Origin: Deroplatys truncata
Taxonomy: Eukaryota; Arthropoda; Insecta; Mantodea; Mantidae
Direction: 5' to 3'
Assembly (NCBI GenBank): GCA_030765065.1
Contig: CM060978.1
Coordinates: forward strand, 116,417,692 to 116,481,691
Length of the DNA: 64,000 bases
Below the pieces are notes generated by a model, which searched no databases, was not told the DNA's origin, and saw only the letters and a program-made list of their open reading frames with translations. Within the stretch, counting starts at the first letter, position 1. Every line of letters begins with the position of its first letter. Of this stretch, positions 10,713 to 22,257 are shown in pieces. The position numbers and the translations under genes were made by a program.

Positions 10713-11477
10713 TGTGTCTGTCTGTCTGTGAACAGCATAACTCAGAAACGAACAGTCGGATAAACACCAAACTTGGTATTTAGGTTCAGTATCTTCCAGA
10801 GATGCGACACGAAGGTTTTCAAGAAAATCCCCCCACCCCAGATTACCCTTTACATGGAACATTTTTCGAAAATTTTAATTTTCTCAAAAATGGCTCTAAC
10901 GATTTTGATTAAAATATCATATGTTTAAGATATTTTCATGACAAATAAAATGTATATCTTGAATTTTCAGGGAATGTCTCCAAAAGTATTCTTCATTGTG
11001 AACGACTTTTGCATAACAGGTAAACCATAAGAGATAGACAAAATTTTACTACACAAAAAATGTAGATCACGTTAAAATATACAATTTATGTCATACACAT
11101 TTTTTTTGTTGAGTGAACCATTTTCGAGATATTGCTTGTTATTCCCTTAAATTTTTCAATACTTATTTTCTCAAATGGGAATTCGTTATTCATTTTTTTG
11201 TCTTGGATGTGCAAAGAGCATTAATCTGTGGCAAAGGGAATGGTGCTGCACCTAGCAACCAGCTATTAAGAGATATGTATGTGCTTAAAGGCTACTGTAT
11301 TTCTGTATTGCCCTTGTAAATATATATTCCCCTTACATCTACAAGAAAATTAGCAATAAGATAGAGTCTGCAAATGTTTATCTCGACTAACATGAAGTAG
11401 ATGGAGAATAAGCGTTTGTAAAAATAGTTTGTACAAGAGTAGAGAAAGTCATGTGAGTGTAACACATCAGATTTTTT
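10530..11477 (+). repeat. 0.9-kb dispersed repeat, copy B
   Basis: Highly similar to copy A from 'actttctctactacgtatagtaagta' to the 'acacatcaga' tail. It differs by an expanded TG microsatellite. It lies in the 3' part of the LINE, so it arrived after that element. The 68-codon frame of copy A recurs at 11113-11319 with only a few substitutions. Confidence 0.85.
10667..10712 (+). repeat. (TG)n microsatellite
   Basis: About 20 TG units at the site where copy A of the same repeat has only 'gtgcgtgtgtc', so the expansion followed duplication of the repeat. Confidence 0.95.
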
Positions 11478-11899
11478 ATACTCTCTTCTTGCACTGTACA
11501 ACTTCTTAATATATCTCCTCCTTTCACTGTCAAATAACCAAATGTTGCCATTCTCTCTAGCGCTAACTCTTTCCTTCTTGTCTTTCCTAATTCTAGTAAA
11601 GCAACTTCCCCTGGGGCGATTGCAACAATTCTATTAGTTCTTTACAAAATAACCTGTAAATCTGATCCAACTTATTTGTTAAATCTGATGGGGGGCCCCC
11701 CCCCCATATTTATGCTCTGTGCAACATTCTTGCTTTCACCATAGCTGCATATACCCTCTCCAGCCATTTTGTGGACACTTCTAATTAAATTGACATATTC
11801 TTACATTTATCGTAGCCGCTCTACTGTGAGCCTCCCAATTTCCATTACTACTTTGTCGCATCCCTAAGTATTCAAATTTCTGGACCACTTCAAATTTTT

Positions 11900-12640
11900 T
11901 CCCCACTCAGGTTCCATTGTTCGTCTTTCCTTAATTTCATAGCTTTTTAAAAACCATAAATTTGGGTTTATTTATATTTACGTTTATTCCCCATTCCTTG
12001 CTGAATTTTTGTATTTCATTTATTGCACTGTTACACCTATCACTGTTATGGCTCCTACTGTTGCATCATTTGCTATAACAGTCAGGGTATGCCTCTGTTT
12101 GCTATAGGTGGCCAGTGCCGATGCTTCTACCTATTCTTTCAGTTATGTCATCTGTAAAAAAGTTAAATAGAATAAGACTTAATTTACACCCTTGTCTTAA
12201 ACCTAACCTTTGTTCTGTGGCTTCTGTTATCCCTTCTTGTCCTATCCTCATGCAAAACTTCACATCTTTTTATATTTTCTCTACTTTTATGAATTCTTCG
12301 CTTACCTCTTTCATTCTCAATTTCATTGATAGTGCTTCTTTATTTATCATATCAAAAGCTTTTCAAAGTCTGCAAAAAATAGGTACACTCTTCCTTTTTT
12401 TCCTTCTCTTCTTCCTCGGCCCAGTCTCTCAATCTTACTGCTAGCATCCCTGTATAAAATTTGACCAGTATCATAAACAGACTTATACCTCTATAATTTT
12501 TGGTTTTGTTCACCCCTCCCATCCCTTTATATATAGGTACTACTATACTTGTTTTCCAGCTAGCGTGAATCTCTTTGCTTTCTTTTACTTTATTTAGCAT
12601 CTTTTGTCAAAATGTCAACTCTTTTCTCTTCTCACATATT
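11900..12640 (-). pseudogene. LINE reverse transcriptase
   Basis: Minus-strand frames show SWKTSIVVPIYKG and TKNYRGISL (RT fingers), then AFDMINKEALS (catalytic-core helix), GLRQGC, LFNFFTDDITERI, and WGINVNINKPKFMVF. This is the order found in non-LTR reverse transcriptases. The Tyr-Ala-Asp-Asp active-site segment (about 12070-12100) is broken by a frame change: AY is followed in another frame by TVIANDA. The enzyme would copy LINE RNA at a nicked target; this copy is inactive. Confidence 0.85.
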
Positions 12641-13246
12641 CCTTCCAAAATTTCCCTGATATACCATCCAATCCTACCGCCTTCCCTCTTTTGACTTTTA
12701 TTAGGTGGTGTTATATGTCTCTTTTGTGAATCCGCCATCCAGTTTCTCATTTTCCCATCCTGTTTGAACTATCCTGGCCTTGCCTAACCTTATTTTACTA
12801 TCATTTCCTATCAACCTCCTGAAATTTTACAGTCGCTCTCCTGGCATGAGCTTCGTTTTCATCATCCCATTTTTGCTTGCCTTCCTTGCTGTTTCCCATA
12901 GTTTCCTGCAAGTTTTATTTTTCTCTGCTCCTTTGTTTTAAGTATTAATCTTTCGTACTATTCTTTTCTTTTATTCTCTAATAAGCATTTATACCACCAT
13001 TTGCTGACCAACCAATTTTTCCTGTCCTCCCTTTCTGATCCTCCATCTCATCAAATCTTTATATACCTCCCTTTTGGCTTTCCTATATCCATCATCAAAC
13101 CAACCTTGTATTACTTGTTTGCCACGTGTCCCTTCTCATGGCTGCTCGCACCGCCAAGTTTTCTAATAATTCTGATGCTTTTTTGGTATCATTTTCTGTA
13201 AGCTTTAGCTCAATTGCTCTTTCTAATATCTTACTAACTTCCAAGT

Positions 13247-13817
13247 TTATTTCTGTTCTGAAGTATTCTCCCTGCTCCTCTTTTGATTTATTTCATGACC
13301 CGCTACTCTTATATCTAAATATAGTGGGAAGTGGTTGCTGTCCACTATCTCATTCCCGACCTTGAATCTTTCCACCCTTCCTTCTATCCCTTCTCTCACC
13401 AACACGTAATCTACAACACTTTGCCCATTCACATTTGTAAATGTAAATTCTTCCTCTGTCTCCCTCCATTTGCTCGAGATATTTGTAGATTGTTCCTCTC
13501 GCAAAATTCTAACAACTTCTTACCTTCATTGTGTATGATAGTGTCTCTACTAGCCCTTTCCCTAACTTCTTCCCTCTCACTTCTAAATATTCTCTTCCTC
13601 CTTGTCTGCCCTTCTCTTCTCCAATTCTAGCGTTCAGATCTACCATCATAATAAACTCAGTGTTTGCATATTTGTTTCAAAGGACATCCATATCTTTCTC
13701 CAACTCGCTGTACAAATTATTGTGGTAATGTGTAAATACTGGCAGATTATACACTACCCCCATGCCTGTTTTCGACGCTTCTCCAATTCTTTGCCTCAAT
13801 AATAATCATATCACATC
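13247..13817 (-). pseudogene. LINE endonuclease, C-terminal half
   Basis: Shows MVDLNARIGEEKGR (the Asp-x-Asn-Ala-Arg-Ile-Gly motif of APE-type endonucleases), then EFTFTNVNGQSVVDYVLVRE and DSNHFPLYLDI (the terminal Ser-Asp-His-type motif). A frameshift lies between them. The N-terminal half is at 14640-14889, beyond the inserted repeat. Confidence 0.8.
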
Positions 13818-14626
13818 TTTACTTTCTCTACCACATGTAAGTAGGGGAAGTATTGCATTCCACCCAAAAATTTGATACCAAGATTTCACCAGAAATACAT
13901 GTTTTGAGGTGCCTTGAATCCAAATGAAGCATTTTTGGAAACATGTCCATGTGTATGTCTTTTTGTCTGTGAACAGCATAACTTGTTTAGTGTCTTCTAT
14001 GGATGCGGCATGAAGGTTTTCAAAAAAATAACCCACCCCAGACTACCTTTTACATGGAACGTTTTTCAAAAATTTTCATTTCCTCAAAAATGGCTCTAAT
14101 GATTGTGATTAAAATACCATATATTTAAGATATTTTCATGGCAAATAAAATGTATATCTTGAATTTTGTGGGAATGTCCCCCAAAAGTCCTCTTTGTTCT
14201 GAATCACTTTCGCATAACTGGTAAACTGTAAGAGATAGACAAAATTTTACTACACAAAAAATGTAGAGCTCGTTAAAAAATACAATTTATATCATATACA
14301 TTTTGTTTGTCAAGTGAGCCGTTTCCAAAATATTTCTTGTTATTTGTTTGAATTTTGCAATACTTATACTTTTTTCTCAAATGGGAATTCGTTATTTGTT
14401 GTTTTTATGTCCTTGACATGTAAAGAGAATGGAATGCTCCACATAGCAACCAGCTCTTAAAAGATTTGACTATCGCCTACCATATTCCCCTTGCACCTAC
14501 AAGAAAATTAGCAATAAGTTTCTGCAAATGTGTATCTCGATTAATATGAAGTAGGGGAGAATAAGAATTGTAAAAATAGTTTGTACAAGAGTCACAGTTA
14601 TGTGAGTGGAGCACATCAGATTTTTA
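13818..14626 (+). repeat. 0.9-kb dispersed repeat, copy C, inside the LINE endonuclease
   Basis: More diverged and slightly shorter than copies A and B, but keeps the palindromic head ('actttctctaccacatgtaagtagggg') and the tail 'cacatcaga'. It splits the endonuclease between residues that are contiguous in the family. Confidence 0.8.
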
Positions 14627-14639
14627 CATTTAATTTCTT

Positions 14640-14889
14640 CGCCTGTAAACAACTTTGGCTTCAGTACTGCCTTTGAAAATATTCCTAGCCTTCTTGATCC
14701 TCCACCATTATTGTTTTTTATTACTACTATTTCCTCATTGTACGCATAACTTTTCACTTCAATTTTGTCTCTTCCTTCCAACCATGTTTCTGCTACTCCT
14801 ATTATATCCACCTCTTTCATTATCCTTTGCATTTCACCACTTATCACTTTTTCCTTTAAACCCTCCACATTCCAGAACATACTTTTCAC
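14640..14889 (-). pseudogene. LINE endonuclease, N-terminal half
   Basis: Begins MKSMFWNVEGLKEK (the Trp-Asn-Val/Ile start of APE endonuclease domains) and continues DIIGVAETWLEGRDKIEV, holding the catalytic Glu of the 'Glu-Thr-Trp' motif. The frame is open until it meets the inserted repeat. Confidence 0.8.
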
Positions 14890-14938
14890 AACTAAACCTA
14901 TTTGTCTTATGTTTCTCTTTTGTACTTAGTTTGCCTCG

Positions 14939-15540
14939 TTACCCCCTCGCGATGGCACTTCCCTTCCAATTCCCTGCACCCCTCTTACTTGCTACAACAT
15001 TGATCTGTTGATATTTTAAGTTTTCTTTCTGTATTAACTTGCGTGCTTCTTCACTCGTCACAAGCCTAATCTCTTCCCCCGCTGCCACTGCACTTCCTTC
15101 CCACTCACTCCCCCTTCTTTCAACAGACATGTCACTGCTCCTCTAAGCTCTTATTGCCTCTCCTGCTCTGCTTCCTTCTGACATCATCGGCTCCTCCTCC
15201 TGCTCTTGTTCCTCCTCTGTACCAGCTGATGATTCTTCACCTTCCCCTCTCTCCTCCCTGATGATTTGTGTTTTAGGGCACCCAACTTCAAGGTCATTAG
15301 TACCCTCCCTTTCTCCCTGTTAAATATCTTGATAAAGAAATTTGCTGTCTCATCTCATTTCGTCTGTCATTCTCGTAATTTTGCTGATTCTGTACTCTGT
15401 CCTGTTCATTGACCCTCAGGTTTAGGCCCCATCTCTCTCCTTTGATGTACAATTGTAAACTTTTTACAAATGCTTTTTTTCCTTCAGCCCTGGCTTCCAT
15501 GATTTTTTGTTTTAATTCCTTTTTATCTCTCTTTCCTCTT
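14939..15540 (-). pseudogene. LINE ORF1-like fragments
   Basis: Two minus-strand frames, one with EGKKAFVKSLQLYIKGERWG (15297-15500) and one with TSEEARKLIQKENLKYQQIN (14939-15130), parallel the fragments EGKWAFMKNLRLWVDGRM and AGEARKIISSRRQEVQLARD in the LINE at 43 kb. This agreement shows that the frames are real but broken in this copy. Confidence 0.6.
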
Positions 15541-15640
15541 TACTATAGTCTTGCTCAAAATCCTAGTAACTTTTAATTTCTTTGCGCTTCTTAACATCTC
15601 CCATTTTATATCCATTGTCGTGAGTTGTTCCAAAGTTGAG

Positions 15641-16434
15641 TTTTTATTTATTTTATTTATTTATTTTTTTTTGTAATCTAATAACGTTTTGGTGTTCTAA
15701 TTAAAATGCCTCTGTGCAAACAGTTTTCTACAGCTTTGGTTCAGTAACAGTTTTTCTGATTTGAGTGGCACATTAAAGTTACAACTAACTCGATCTGCAT
15801 CAGCATCCTGCATTCATGTGTCCCCAAAAACTTATTGATTCCAGACAGAGATCATGGGAAGTGGAATACAGCATTTAGTGTTTCTGATTATTGGAAACCA
15901 ATATCAAATCAATGCACACAGTAGGTGCTACCTGAAACCCATTCACGAACTTTGTTGGAGCAAAACTTCTATCTTGCTCATAATGTTATGTTTACTTTAT
16001 AAAACCATAAACTGGAAACCAGATTTTGAGAACAGAGGATTTTTTTTATGTTTAAATATCCGAATTTTTATGTGTATCTGAAAAATGTTTTCTGAAATAA
16101 ACAAAGCATTTTTAAAAATGTGTGTATATGTGTACATGATACCTCAAGCAGTAAAGTGATCAGACTGAGGTGTATGGATCATTTTAAGTACAAAATATCT
16201 TATGTATTGCATTCACAGAACTTTCTGCACTCACCTTTCTACAAACTATTCTTATAAAAGCCTCTTCTATTAGATAAACCTTCATTACACATCTACTAAT
16301 TTTGTTGTAGGTATAAGAACAATATGGCAAACCAAAGCAATAGTCAAATCTTTTCAAAGCTACTTACTATGTGATAGCTTTGAAATTCCATTCTCTTTGC
16401 ATGAACATGAAAAAGAAAGAAAGAATAGGGATTT
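15641..16434. other. AT-rich spacer
   Basis: Begins with a 'ttta'-rich stretch at the 5' end of the LINE. The 75-codon frame at 15854-16081 has no motif. Confidence 0.4.
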
Positions 16435-16925
16435 GCAGTGGAGAAAAGTATGAAGTATTTGAAAATTCGAAGCAGTAACAAAGAATATCTCAAAAATAGT
16501 TAATGTCACAAAAATGGCTCTTAACATAAATTGTATCCTTTAATGAGATTTACATTTTGTGTGTGGTAAGATTTTGTGTGCCTCTTATGGTTTACCAATT
16601 ATACAGAAGTCAGAGCCATTTTTGAAAACTCAAAAATAATGAAAAACGTTCCAATGTAAAAGGTATTTTGCAGAGGGGATTTTCTTGAAAATCTTCGTCG
16701 CATTCTTGGAAGATAATGAACTTCCATACCAAGTTTGGTATTTAACTGGCTTTTTGTGTTTGAGTTATGATGTTCACACACACTTAGGCCCTTTTCTATA
16801 AATGCTTTTTTTTTATTTATTTATTCAGGGAGCCTCAAAACGCGTATTCCCAGGAAACCTCTGTATAAAAATTTTGGATGGAATGTTTACTACTTACTAA
16901 GGGTAAATAGTAGGGAATGTAAACA
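16435..16925 (-). repeat. 0.9-kb dispersed repeat, copy D (inverted, decayed, partial)
   Basis: Reverse complement of the repeat: 'ccaagtttggtatttaactgg', 'cttatggtttacc', 'gagcctcaaaacgcgta' and the palindromic head near 16893-16915 ('tactacttactaagg') correspond to copies A-C. It is the most diverged copy. Confidence 0.75.
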
Positions 16926-17040
16926 TTTCTGGAAAAAACTTATATCTAAATTCAGATGAAGATTTCAGTATTGTGCACAGACTATTGAAATGGCAGCATG
17001 TGAAGTCTTGTCATAAGTTTAGCTAAGTACAAGACAATTC

Positions 17041-18140
17041 AGAATGTAAGTTCCAGTTTCATCAGGAGAGGCAATAGCAATGCTATTCTTGATTCACTGT
17101 GCAGCTTGGTTCAGTATGCTCCCGGCAATGTGTATTCGACTGTTTCTTTCACCAAGATCGGCTTGTAAAATGTGTGCAGAATAGAAGCTGCTGACAAGTG
17201 ATACTGTTTCTGTGGACAAAACAGCAAATGGCAGTTGCAGTTCATTGTGAGATTACTGCGGTGTACAGGAACATTATGAGTGAGAGTATTGTTAGGCATA
17301 ATATGAATGAAGTGTGCGACCATTTGTTGTGAATGATGCTGGACCAAATTGCATTTTACAATTTCAGAACTCTGTGAGCATTTTCTATAAATCAGTAGGA
17401 TTATTCTTTATGAAATGGTGACAACTACTATCAAGTTTTGAGCTTGGTGGGTGCCAAAACTTCTATCTGAAGCCCAAAAAGACCATGAGGATGGGAGCAG
17501 CATTGATATTCTTTCAACACTGAGAGTGAAAGTTGAAATTTTCTCGACCAGATTGTCACAGGAGGTTAAGATGCCAATTCAGTAAATGAATATTGAAACA
17601 AAGCAACGGTCAGTAGCATGGGGTCATACCTATTTCCCTACTAAACCACAAAAAAATGTCTCCAAATGTTTTCAACAAAAAATCAACTGTTTTTTGGGAC
17701 AAGCAAGGTGTATTTTTGGTGGAGTTCATGGAGCAAGGCACAACAATCATCACTGATGTGTACTGTTAAACACTAACTGATCTTATAAAATCATTTCAGA
17801 ACTTGGTATGTTGAGTTCTGGGTTTCCTTTCTTCCATGATAATGTTTGGGTGCATACTGCTGCACACAGTCAAAATTTCCTGCAACAGTTTAAATGGGAG
17901 GTTTTTGATCATCCAGAGTAGTTTAGCCCTGACTTGCTCCAAGTGACTTACATGAAGAAATGTCTTGGAACATATCAGTTTGAAATGGATGAGGAGCTCA
18001 AGGAAAGTGTGTAGGTAGCTATAGTCATAGGTTGCAAAGTTCTTCGCAGAGGGGTTTTAAAGCTTGTGAAGCGGAGTAACAAATGCCCGAAATGGAAATT
18101 TTGTGAAAAATAATTTAATGGTGTACGTATCATGTGTGTG
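17041..18140 (+). pseudogene. mariner transposase remnant E, heavily decayed
   Basis: Separate + frames give IETKQRSVAWGH, GVFLVEFMEQGTTIITDVYC, FHDNVWVHTAAHSQNFLQQF, KWEVFDHPE and EMDEELKESV. In this order they match the catalytic half of a mariner transposase (second catalytic Asp in HDN). Frames change repeatedly and stops are frequent. The N-terminal half (from about 17041) is only faintly visible and I found no terminal inverted repeats. It ends about 160 bp before Vrp1 exon 1. Confidence 0.75.
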
Positions 18141-18301
18141 TAAAAAGTTCCAAAAATAAAATAGCATTTCTTAAAAGAATTAATAGAACACACTCTCCCT
18201 ATTGTCCTTGTACATTGCGAAATATATACTTAATCTGTATACTGCCACAATGCTTATTATTAAGTTAAAGCAAGGAATATTTATTTGTGCTATTTTTGCA
18301 G

Positions 18302-18498
18302 GTTTAAAGTCTGTGGGTGAGGTGGGATTAGTATCATGCCACTTCCACCCCCTCCACCACCTGGCCCACCACCCTCTTTTGGTGGTGGATCAGCATCAAG
18401 TGGTGATGGCAGAAATCTTCTTTTACAATCAATAAGACAAGGGACGACATTGAAGAAGGCTGTTACCAATGATCGTAGTGCACCACTTGTAGTTGGTG
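18302..18498 (+). CDS. Vrp1: verprolin/WIP homologue, exon with start codon and WH2 motif
   Basis: Acceptor 'tttttgcag' ends at 18301; 34 nt of 5' leader precede ATG at 18336. The 55 residues open with a proline run (PLPPPPPPGPPPSF), then a Gly/Ser linker, then the WH2 motif at residues 26-44: RNLLLQSIRQGTTLKKAVT, with the actin-contacting LKKAVT, followed by NDRSAPL. This arrangement is diagnostic of WIP/verprolin N-termini. WIP-family proteins bind actin through WH2 and WASP through the C-terminus, controlling Arp2/3-driven actin assembly; in flies Vrp1 acts in myoblast fusion. The donor 'g|gtaagc' follows 18498, leaving phase 1. The leader implies at least one non-coding exon upstream, which I could not find. 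Confidence 0.93.
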
Positions 18499-19877
18499 GT
18501 AAGCTGAATTTGCTATGATTAATCACTAAAACTAAATTATAAAAGTGTTATTAATTTTAGTTGTGAATTTATGATGTTTATTTTTCTGGTAGGACAGTAC
18601 CTGAATTTTTTATCTACAAAAGATTGACATGCCTGCAAACTTTTATGATTTGCCTATAAAATCTACAGGAGTGGAGGCCTTTTTATGACGTTATGGCAAA
18701 GGAGGCATTTTTACGACTTTGTTGGCAGATTCAAAGTGCTGCGAATTTTTATCACATATATGATAAAGCATTAATTATATTGTAACTTATAATTTATAGA
18801 CTGAGAGTACCATAGTAATTGTTTTACTGGCCATGCCATTCTTCAGTATGATAATGAACCCCTGTCACTGGGCTGCAACAAAATGCACAATTTGCAGATT
18901 TAAAATTTGATCCACCGCTAGTGACCTCTAGTAACAACCAGTAGTGTGGGTGTGAACATTTAATAATGGATGATATGAACCGTAAAGTCAACTCCCCCAT
19001 GTAAATTGTTTTATGTTGTTGGCGTTCTATGGTTGCAAGATATGTTTTCCATTTTTTGTGACAGTTTTTGTGTATAGTTCATGTTATCAAACATAAAATA
19101 TGGGCTAAAAATCTGTATTAACCTAGGAGGTTGTGTTTTTGTTTTAACATTTGCATGCCTGTGGTACCAGGATGATTTCAGTATATGTGACAGAAAGAAG
19201 CAGTGTTACCAGGTTTTCAAGGATATTATAAAACAGGATTCCCATTTATTTTACATGTAATTTTTATCCACTAATTGCACTGGACTTTTTACACATTCTA
19301 AATTTCATGTCCTTACAACATTATTATGCTATGCTGGACAAGGTAAAATTTTTATGCATTTCAATTTCAGGAAGTGGCAAGTATGTCTTGAAATTGAAGA
19401 AAAATGTGTTACTATAAAGGAACTACATAGGGTGCAAAATATCATCTTAACTTCTCATTTATGTAACTAAATTATATGCGCTGCCTCGCTTTTGCAGTAT
19501 TGTGTTTGGTGAATATTGGAATTCTGAAGCTTAATAAGAATGGTGCTTAGAGCTTGGAAAAATTCTCAACAGTACTTTCTGCTAAAAGAATGATGCAGAT
19601 GTTCTTTTCAGCTGTGTTAGTGTTCTTTGCAAGCCATTAATCACAATTAAGTAATTTCACAGCAGAGGCAAAATAAAATTTTTGATATGCTTATTATTTA
19701 TATTTTGATTTCTTTGGTCACTGTGTTCATTTGATAAATTTGTTTAAATCAAAACTGCATTTGTATTTATAATTTTAAGAAGTATAATAAAAATCCAAGT
19801 AATATTGAAATGAAATTTATGAACTTGTCCCTGAAATAAAAATTAGTTTCTTCAAATTAGATTAACTTGTATTACTA
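18499..19877. other. start of Vrp1 intron A, no gene seen
   Basis: AT-rich intron sequence without recognisable exons or repeats. Confidence 0.5.
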
Positions 19878-20332
19878 TATTCATCTTCCGGGCTTTGATG
19901 CTGTTGTCTATTGGTTTCCATTTTAAAATCCGACATTTCATCCAGCACTATGGTGGTTATCCCCAGAGAAACTGAATGCTGCTAAGATCTGACAGTGTTT
20001 ATATAGACTGATGCATCTAGAAACTTCACAGTTCAACGTAAGGCACAGTCATTTGAGGGTGAGAGGGAACGTCTAGGAGGAGCAAGTTCATGGAGAAGTA
20101 TGTCTGGCTAAGGTGGGAATCCATGTGCATTTAATCTAAGACCTTCTTCTTTTTTTATTTATGTTGTTGGGATTTCTATATTTCAACAAAACATGCATCA
20201 TTCTATATAAATACTGCCAGATCTTAGTAGCATTCAGTTTCTCTGAAGAGTCCACCACAGTGCTAGATGAAATGTCAACTTTTAAAATGAAAACCAAGGG
20301 TCATGGCATGATATCGGAAGGTGAATATATTA
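19878..20332. repeat. fold-back MITE-like element
   Basis: Arms of about 150 bp are inverted: 'atattcatcttccgggc' at the left pairs with 'atcggaaggtgaatat' at the right, 'gagaaactgaatgct' with 'agcattcagtttctc', and 'tatatagactgatgcat' with 'atgcatcattctatata'. About 130 bp lies between the arms. No coding potential. The layout resembles the element at 1920-2530, but the sequence is different. Confidence 0.8.
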
Positions 20333-20649
20333 ATACATACTCTGGCTGTGAAAGCCTATGCCATTACATTAGCTTTTCTTTTGCTCTAGTTATGTATATA
20401 GAATGCAGCATAACATGCCTTTAATTTTGAAAAATTTAAGGTTTATGGACTTTCATGATATTACAATTTTTATCGGTTTATGAGGATATTATTGACCAAA
20501 TGATGAATTCACTGGCATTACTAAGGACGGCATACACCATGTTGGAGTAAATTGCTTCGGAAGTAATGTTTACTAAAGAAGTCCCCACTATAGAAGTAGG
20601 TTACTGCGGGAACAATTTACTACGGAAGTAAGAGCTCATTATTCCCGAA

Positions 20650-21020
20650 GGTATTGTTTTGTTTGTGCGATTTACTTGATTCGATCATGAATAAGGTTAT
20701 GTGCGATAGAAAAAGGGGAGAAACATCAGCGAAAGAAATAAATGTTGGTAGAGATAAAGGAAATCCATTTAAACAATATGAGTGTAAAAAACATGTTATA
20801 AAGATGCTGGAAAGTCGTGATTGACAAGTTTAATAATTCTACTGATGGGAAACGTGCTGAAGGGCAGCTTAAAATTCTGGAAACAATGTTTCTAATCTTC
20901 ATTTTGCATCGCAGATCACTTGCGTGTTGATGGAGAAATACCCTTTCTGATTTAGGAAAAGTTCACCATATTCACAGATGAGCACAAAATAGTAACATGC
21001 GTGCAGTCAATTCCGTACAC
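20650..21020 (-). pseudogene. outer Harbinger transposase, catalytic-side fragment
   Basis: The minus strand from 21020 reads VYGIDCTHVTIL, matching the 'Gly-Ala-Ile-Asp-Cys-Thr-His' motif that holds the first catalytic Asp of Harbinger transposases. Further on is FSINTQVICDAKLRLETLFP, matching the following 'Asn-x-Gln-x-x-Cys-Asp' segment. The preceding residues FPHI come from sequence on the far side of the nested element (about 24213-24230). Sequence beyond the second motif is unrecognisable or deleted. Confidence 0.75.
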
Positions 21021-21531
21021 AATGGGTGGAATGCATAAAGTCAAGCATAAGCTTTACCTTGCTAATTTTCAAGTGTAATCTTGGCTTTTGATGCATAAAA
21101 CAGCTTCGACTTGACTTAAGTCTAGCATTTGCTTTGGAGCCAGCTAGCTGCCTAGCTTTAGCTTGAATTTTCCAGCAACGACTTGACTTTAAGTGCAAAT
21201 CCGATGCATAAAACAAGCGAAAGCTTCACTTCCTCTAGATTAATCTTGACTTTTTTCAAGCTACCTCAGTAGGTGACTTGATTCATACAAGAGAAGTCTT
21301 AAGAGTTGTTTTATCACACAAAATGGCACAGTTCATGAATATCCGTCAAAGAAAAGTGTATCAAGCGAAGCGACAGTGCAGAGAATGTGTGTACAAGTCA
21401 TTTTATAGGTTCAATGAGGACAATTGATGGCAATCTTAAACTTTATACATACAAATGCAAATGGTTATCCAGCGCTGAGTGAAATATAAATAAATACCAT
21501 CTCTAGTGTTTAACATGCTTATCGGATATAG

Positions 21532-21857
21532 TTACAGGTTCTGAATAAAATTTGATCCCTGTACTTCTATTACTGGAAGCACGCTCTGTTTGTTTAATAT
21601 CTCCTCCTGCTGCATGCGTATCAGTTTTAATTGTTCTAAGAGTACCAATCTTTGCAGTTCATGCGTAGTCAGGTGTTTTGTTTCAGGGGTCTCAGGTAAT
21701 TTAGATATATTTGATTGCGTACCCTTTTCATTAGCGTTCTTATTGGGATTTAGGGCAATGCTCTCATTATTTGTAGTTCCAGATTCAACTTCAACTTGCT
21801 CCATTGCATCATTTGGTAGCTGTTCTTCCAAACCTTCCCCACCCACAGCACATCCAC
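21532..21857 (-). CDS. Myb/SANT-like accessory protein, exon 2 (C-terminus)
   Basis: Acceptor on the minus strand 'tttactgtttag' precedes 21857. The exon continues the reading frame of exon 1 with GGCAVGGEGLEEQLPNDAME, then an acidic, Asn/Thr-rich linker, then a helical segment HELQRLVLLEQLKLIRMQQEE likely to form a coiled coil, ending QNL and a stop at 21532. No stop interrupts it. C-terminal leucine-rich helices are common in Harbinger Myb-like partners. Confidence 0.75.
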
Positions 21858-22196
21858 CTAAACAGTAAACAAAAAACCAAATAAACTAGCCGTAAGGGAG
21901 TCAAAAGGACAACTAGTTTATTTAGTTAGTGATATATTATACTGTTTGGATTTGATGACGCTGTAAGGTATTGCATTACTTTCCTGGAAATACATTGTCG
22001 CTCAGCTGTGGCCTAATTATTGCTGACTGCTCTGCTGCCAGTGCTACAAGGTCGTGTTTACAGATTAAGCTGATCCCCATGTTATTAGTAAGCCCCGGAT
22101 TTTTAGGTTCTAAAAGGTTAAAATTAGGTTCTATGTATCAGTGTATTAGGATTTTATAGGATCTTATATGTTGAATTTAGGAATTTATAAGATCCT

Positions 22197-22197
22197 T

Positions 22198-22252
<55 letters not shown>
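22197..22252 (+). repeat. (TA)n microsatellite
   Basis: About 27 uninterrupted TA units in the intron of the inner Harbinger gene. Confidence 0.97.

Positions 22253-22257
<5 letters not shown>

Larger units (their letters stand above)
9960..15640 (-). mobile_element. decayed LINE (non-LTR retrotransposon) with two nested 0.9-kb repeats
   Basis: Read from 15640 down to 9960, the usual LINE order appears: ORF1-like Lys/Glu-rich fragments (15540-14939), an endonuclease (14889-13247), reverse transcriptase (about 12640-11900) and a C-terminal Cys/His-type region (about 10270-10000). The 0.9-kb repeat is inserted twice, at 13818-14626 inside the endonuclease and at 10530-11477 in the 3' part. Without these the element is about 3.9 kb. 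Stops and frameshifts occur throughout. The layout suggests a Jockey-like clade, related to the fragments at 1-619 and 42.4-43.9 kb. Confidence 0.85.

Noticed and set aside
12115-13728. Several + strand Ser/Phe/Leu-rich frames
   Set aside because: They are antisense to the LINE reverse transcriptase and endonuclease on the minus strand.
18290-18526. Minus-strand 78-codon frame with a glycine run, opposite Vrp1 exon 1
   Set aside because: It is the antisense shadow of the polyproline/WH2 coding sequence; the + strand has the conserved motif and splice sites.
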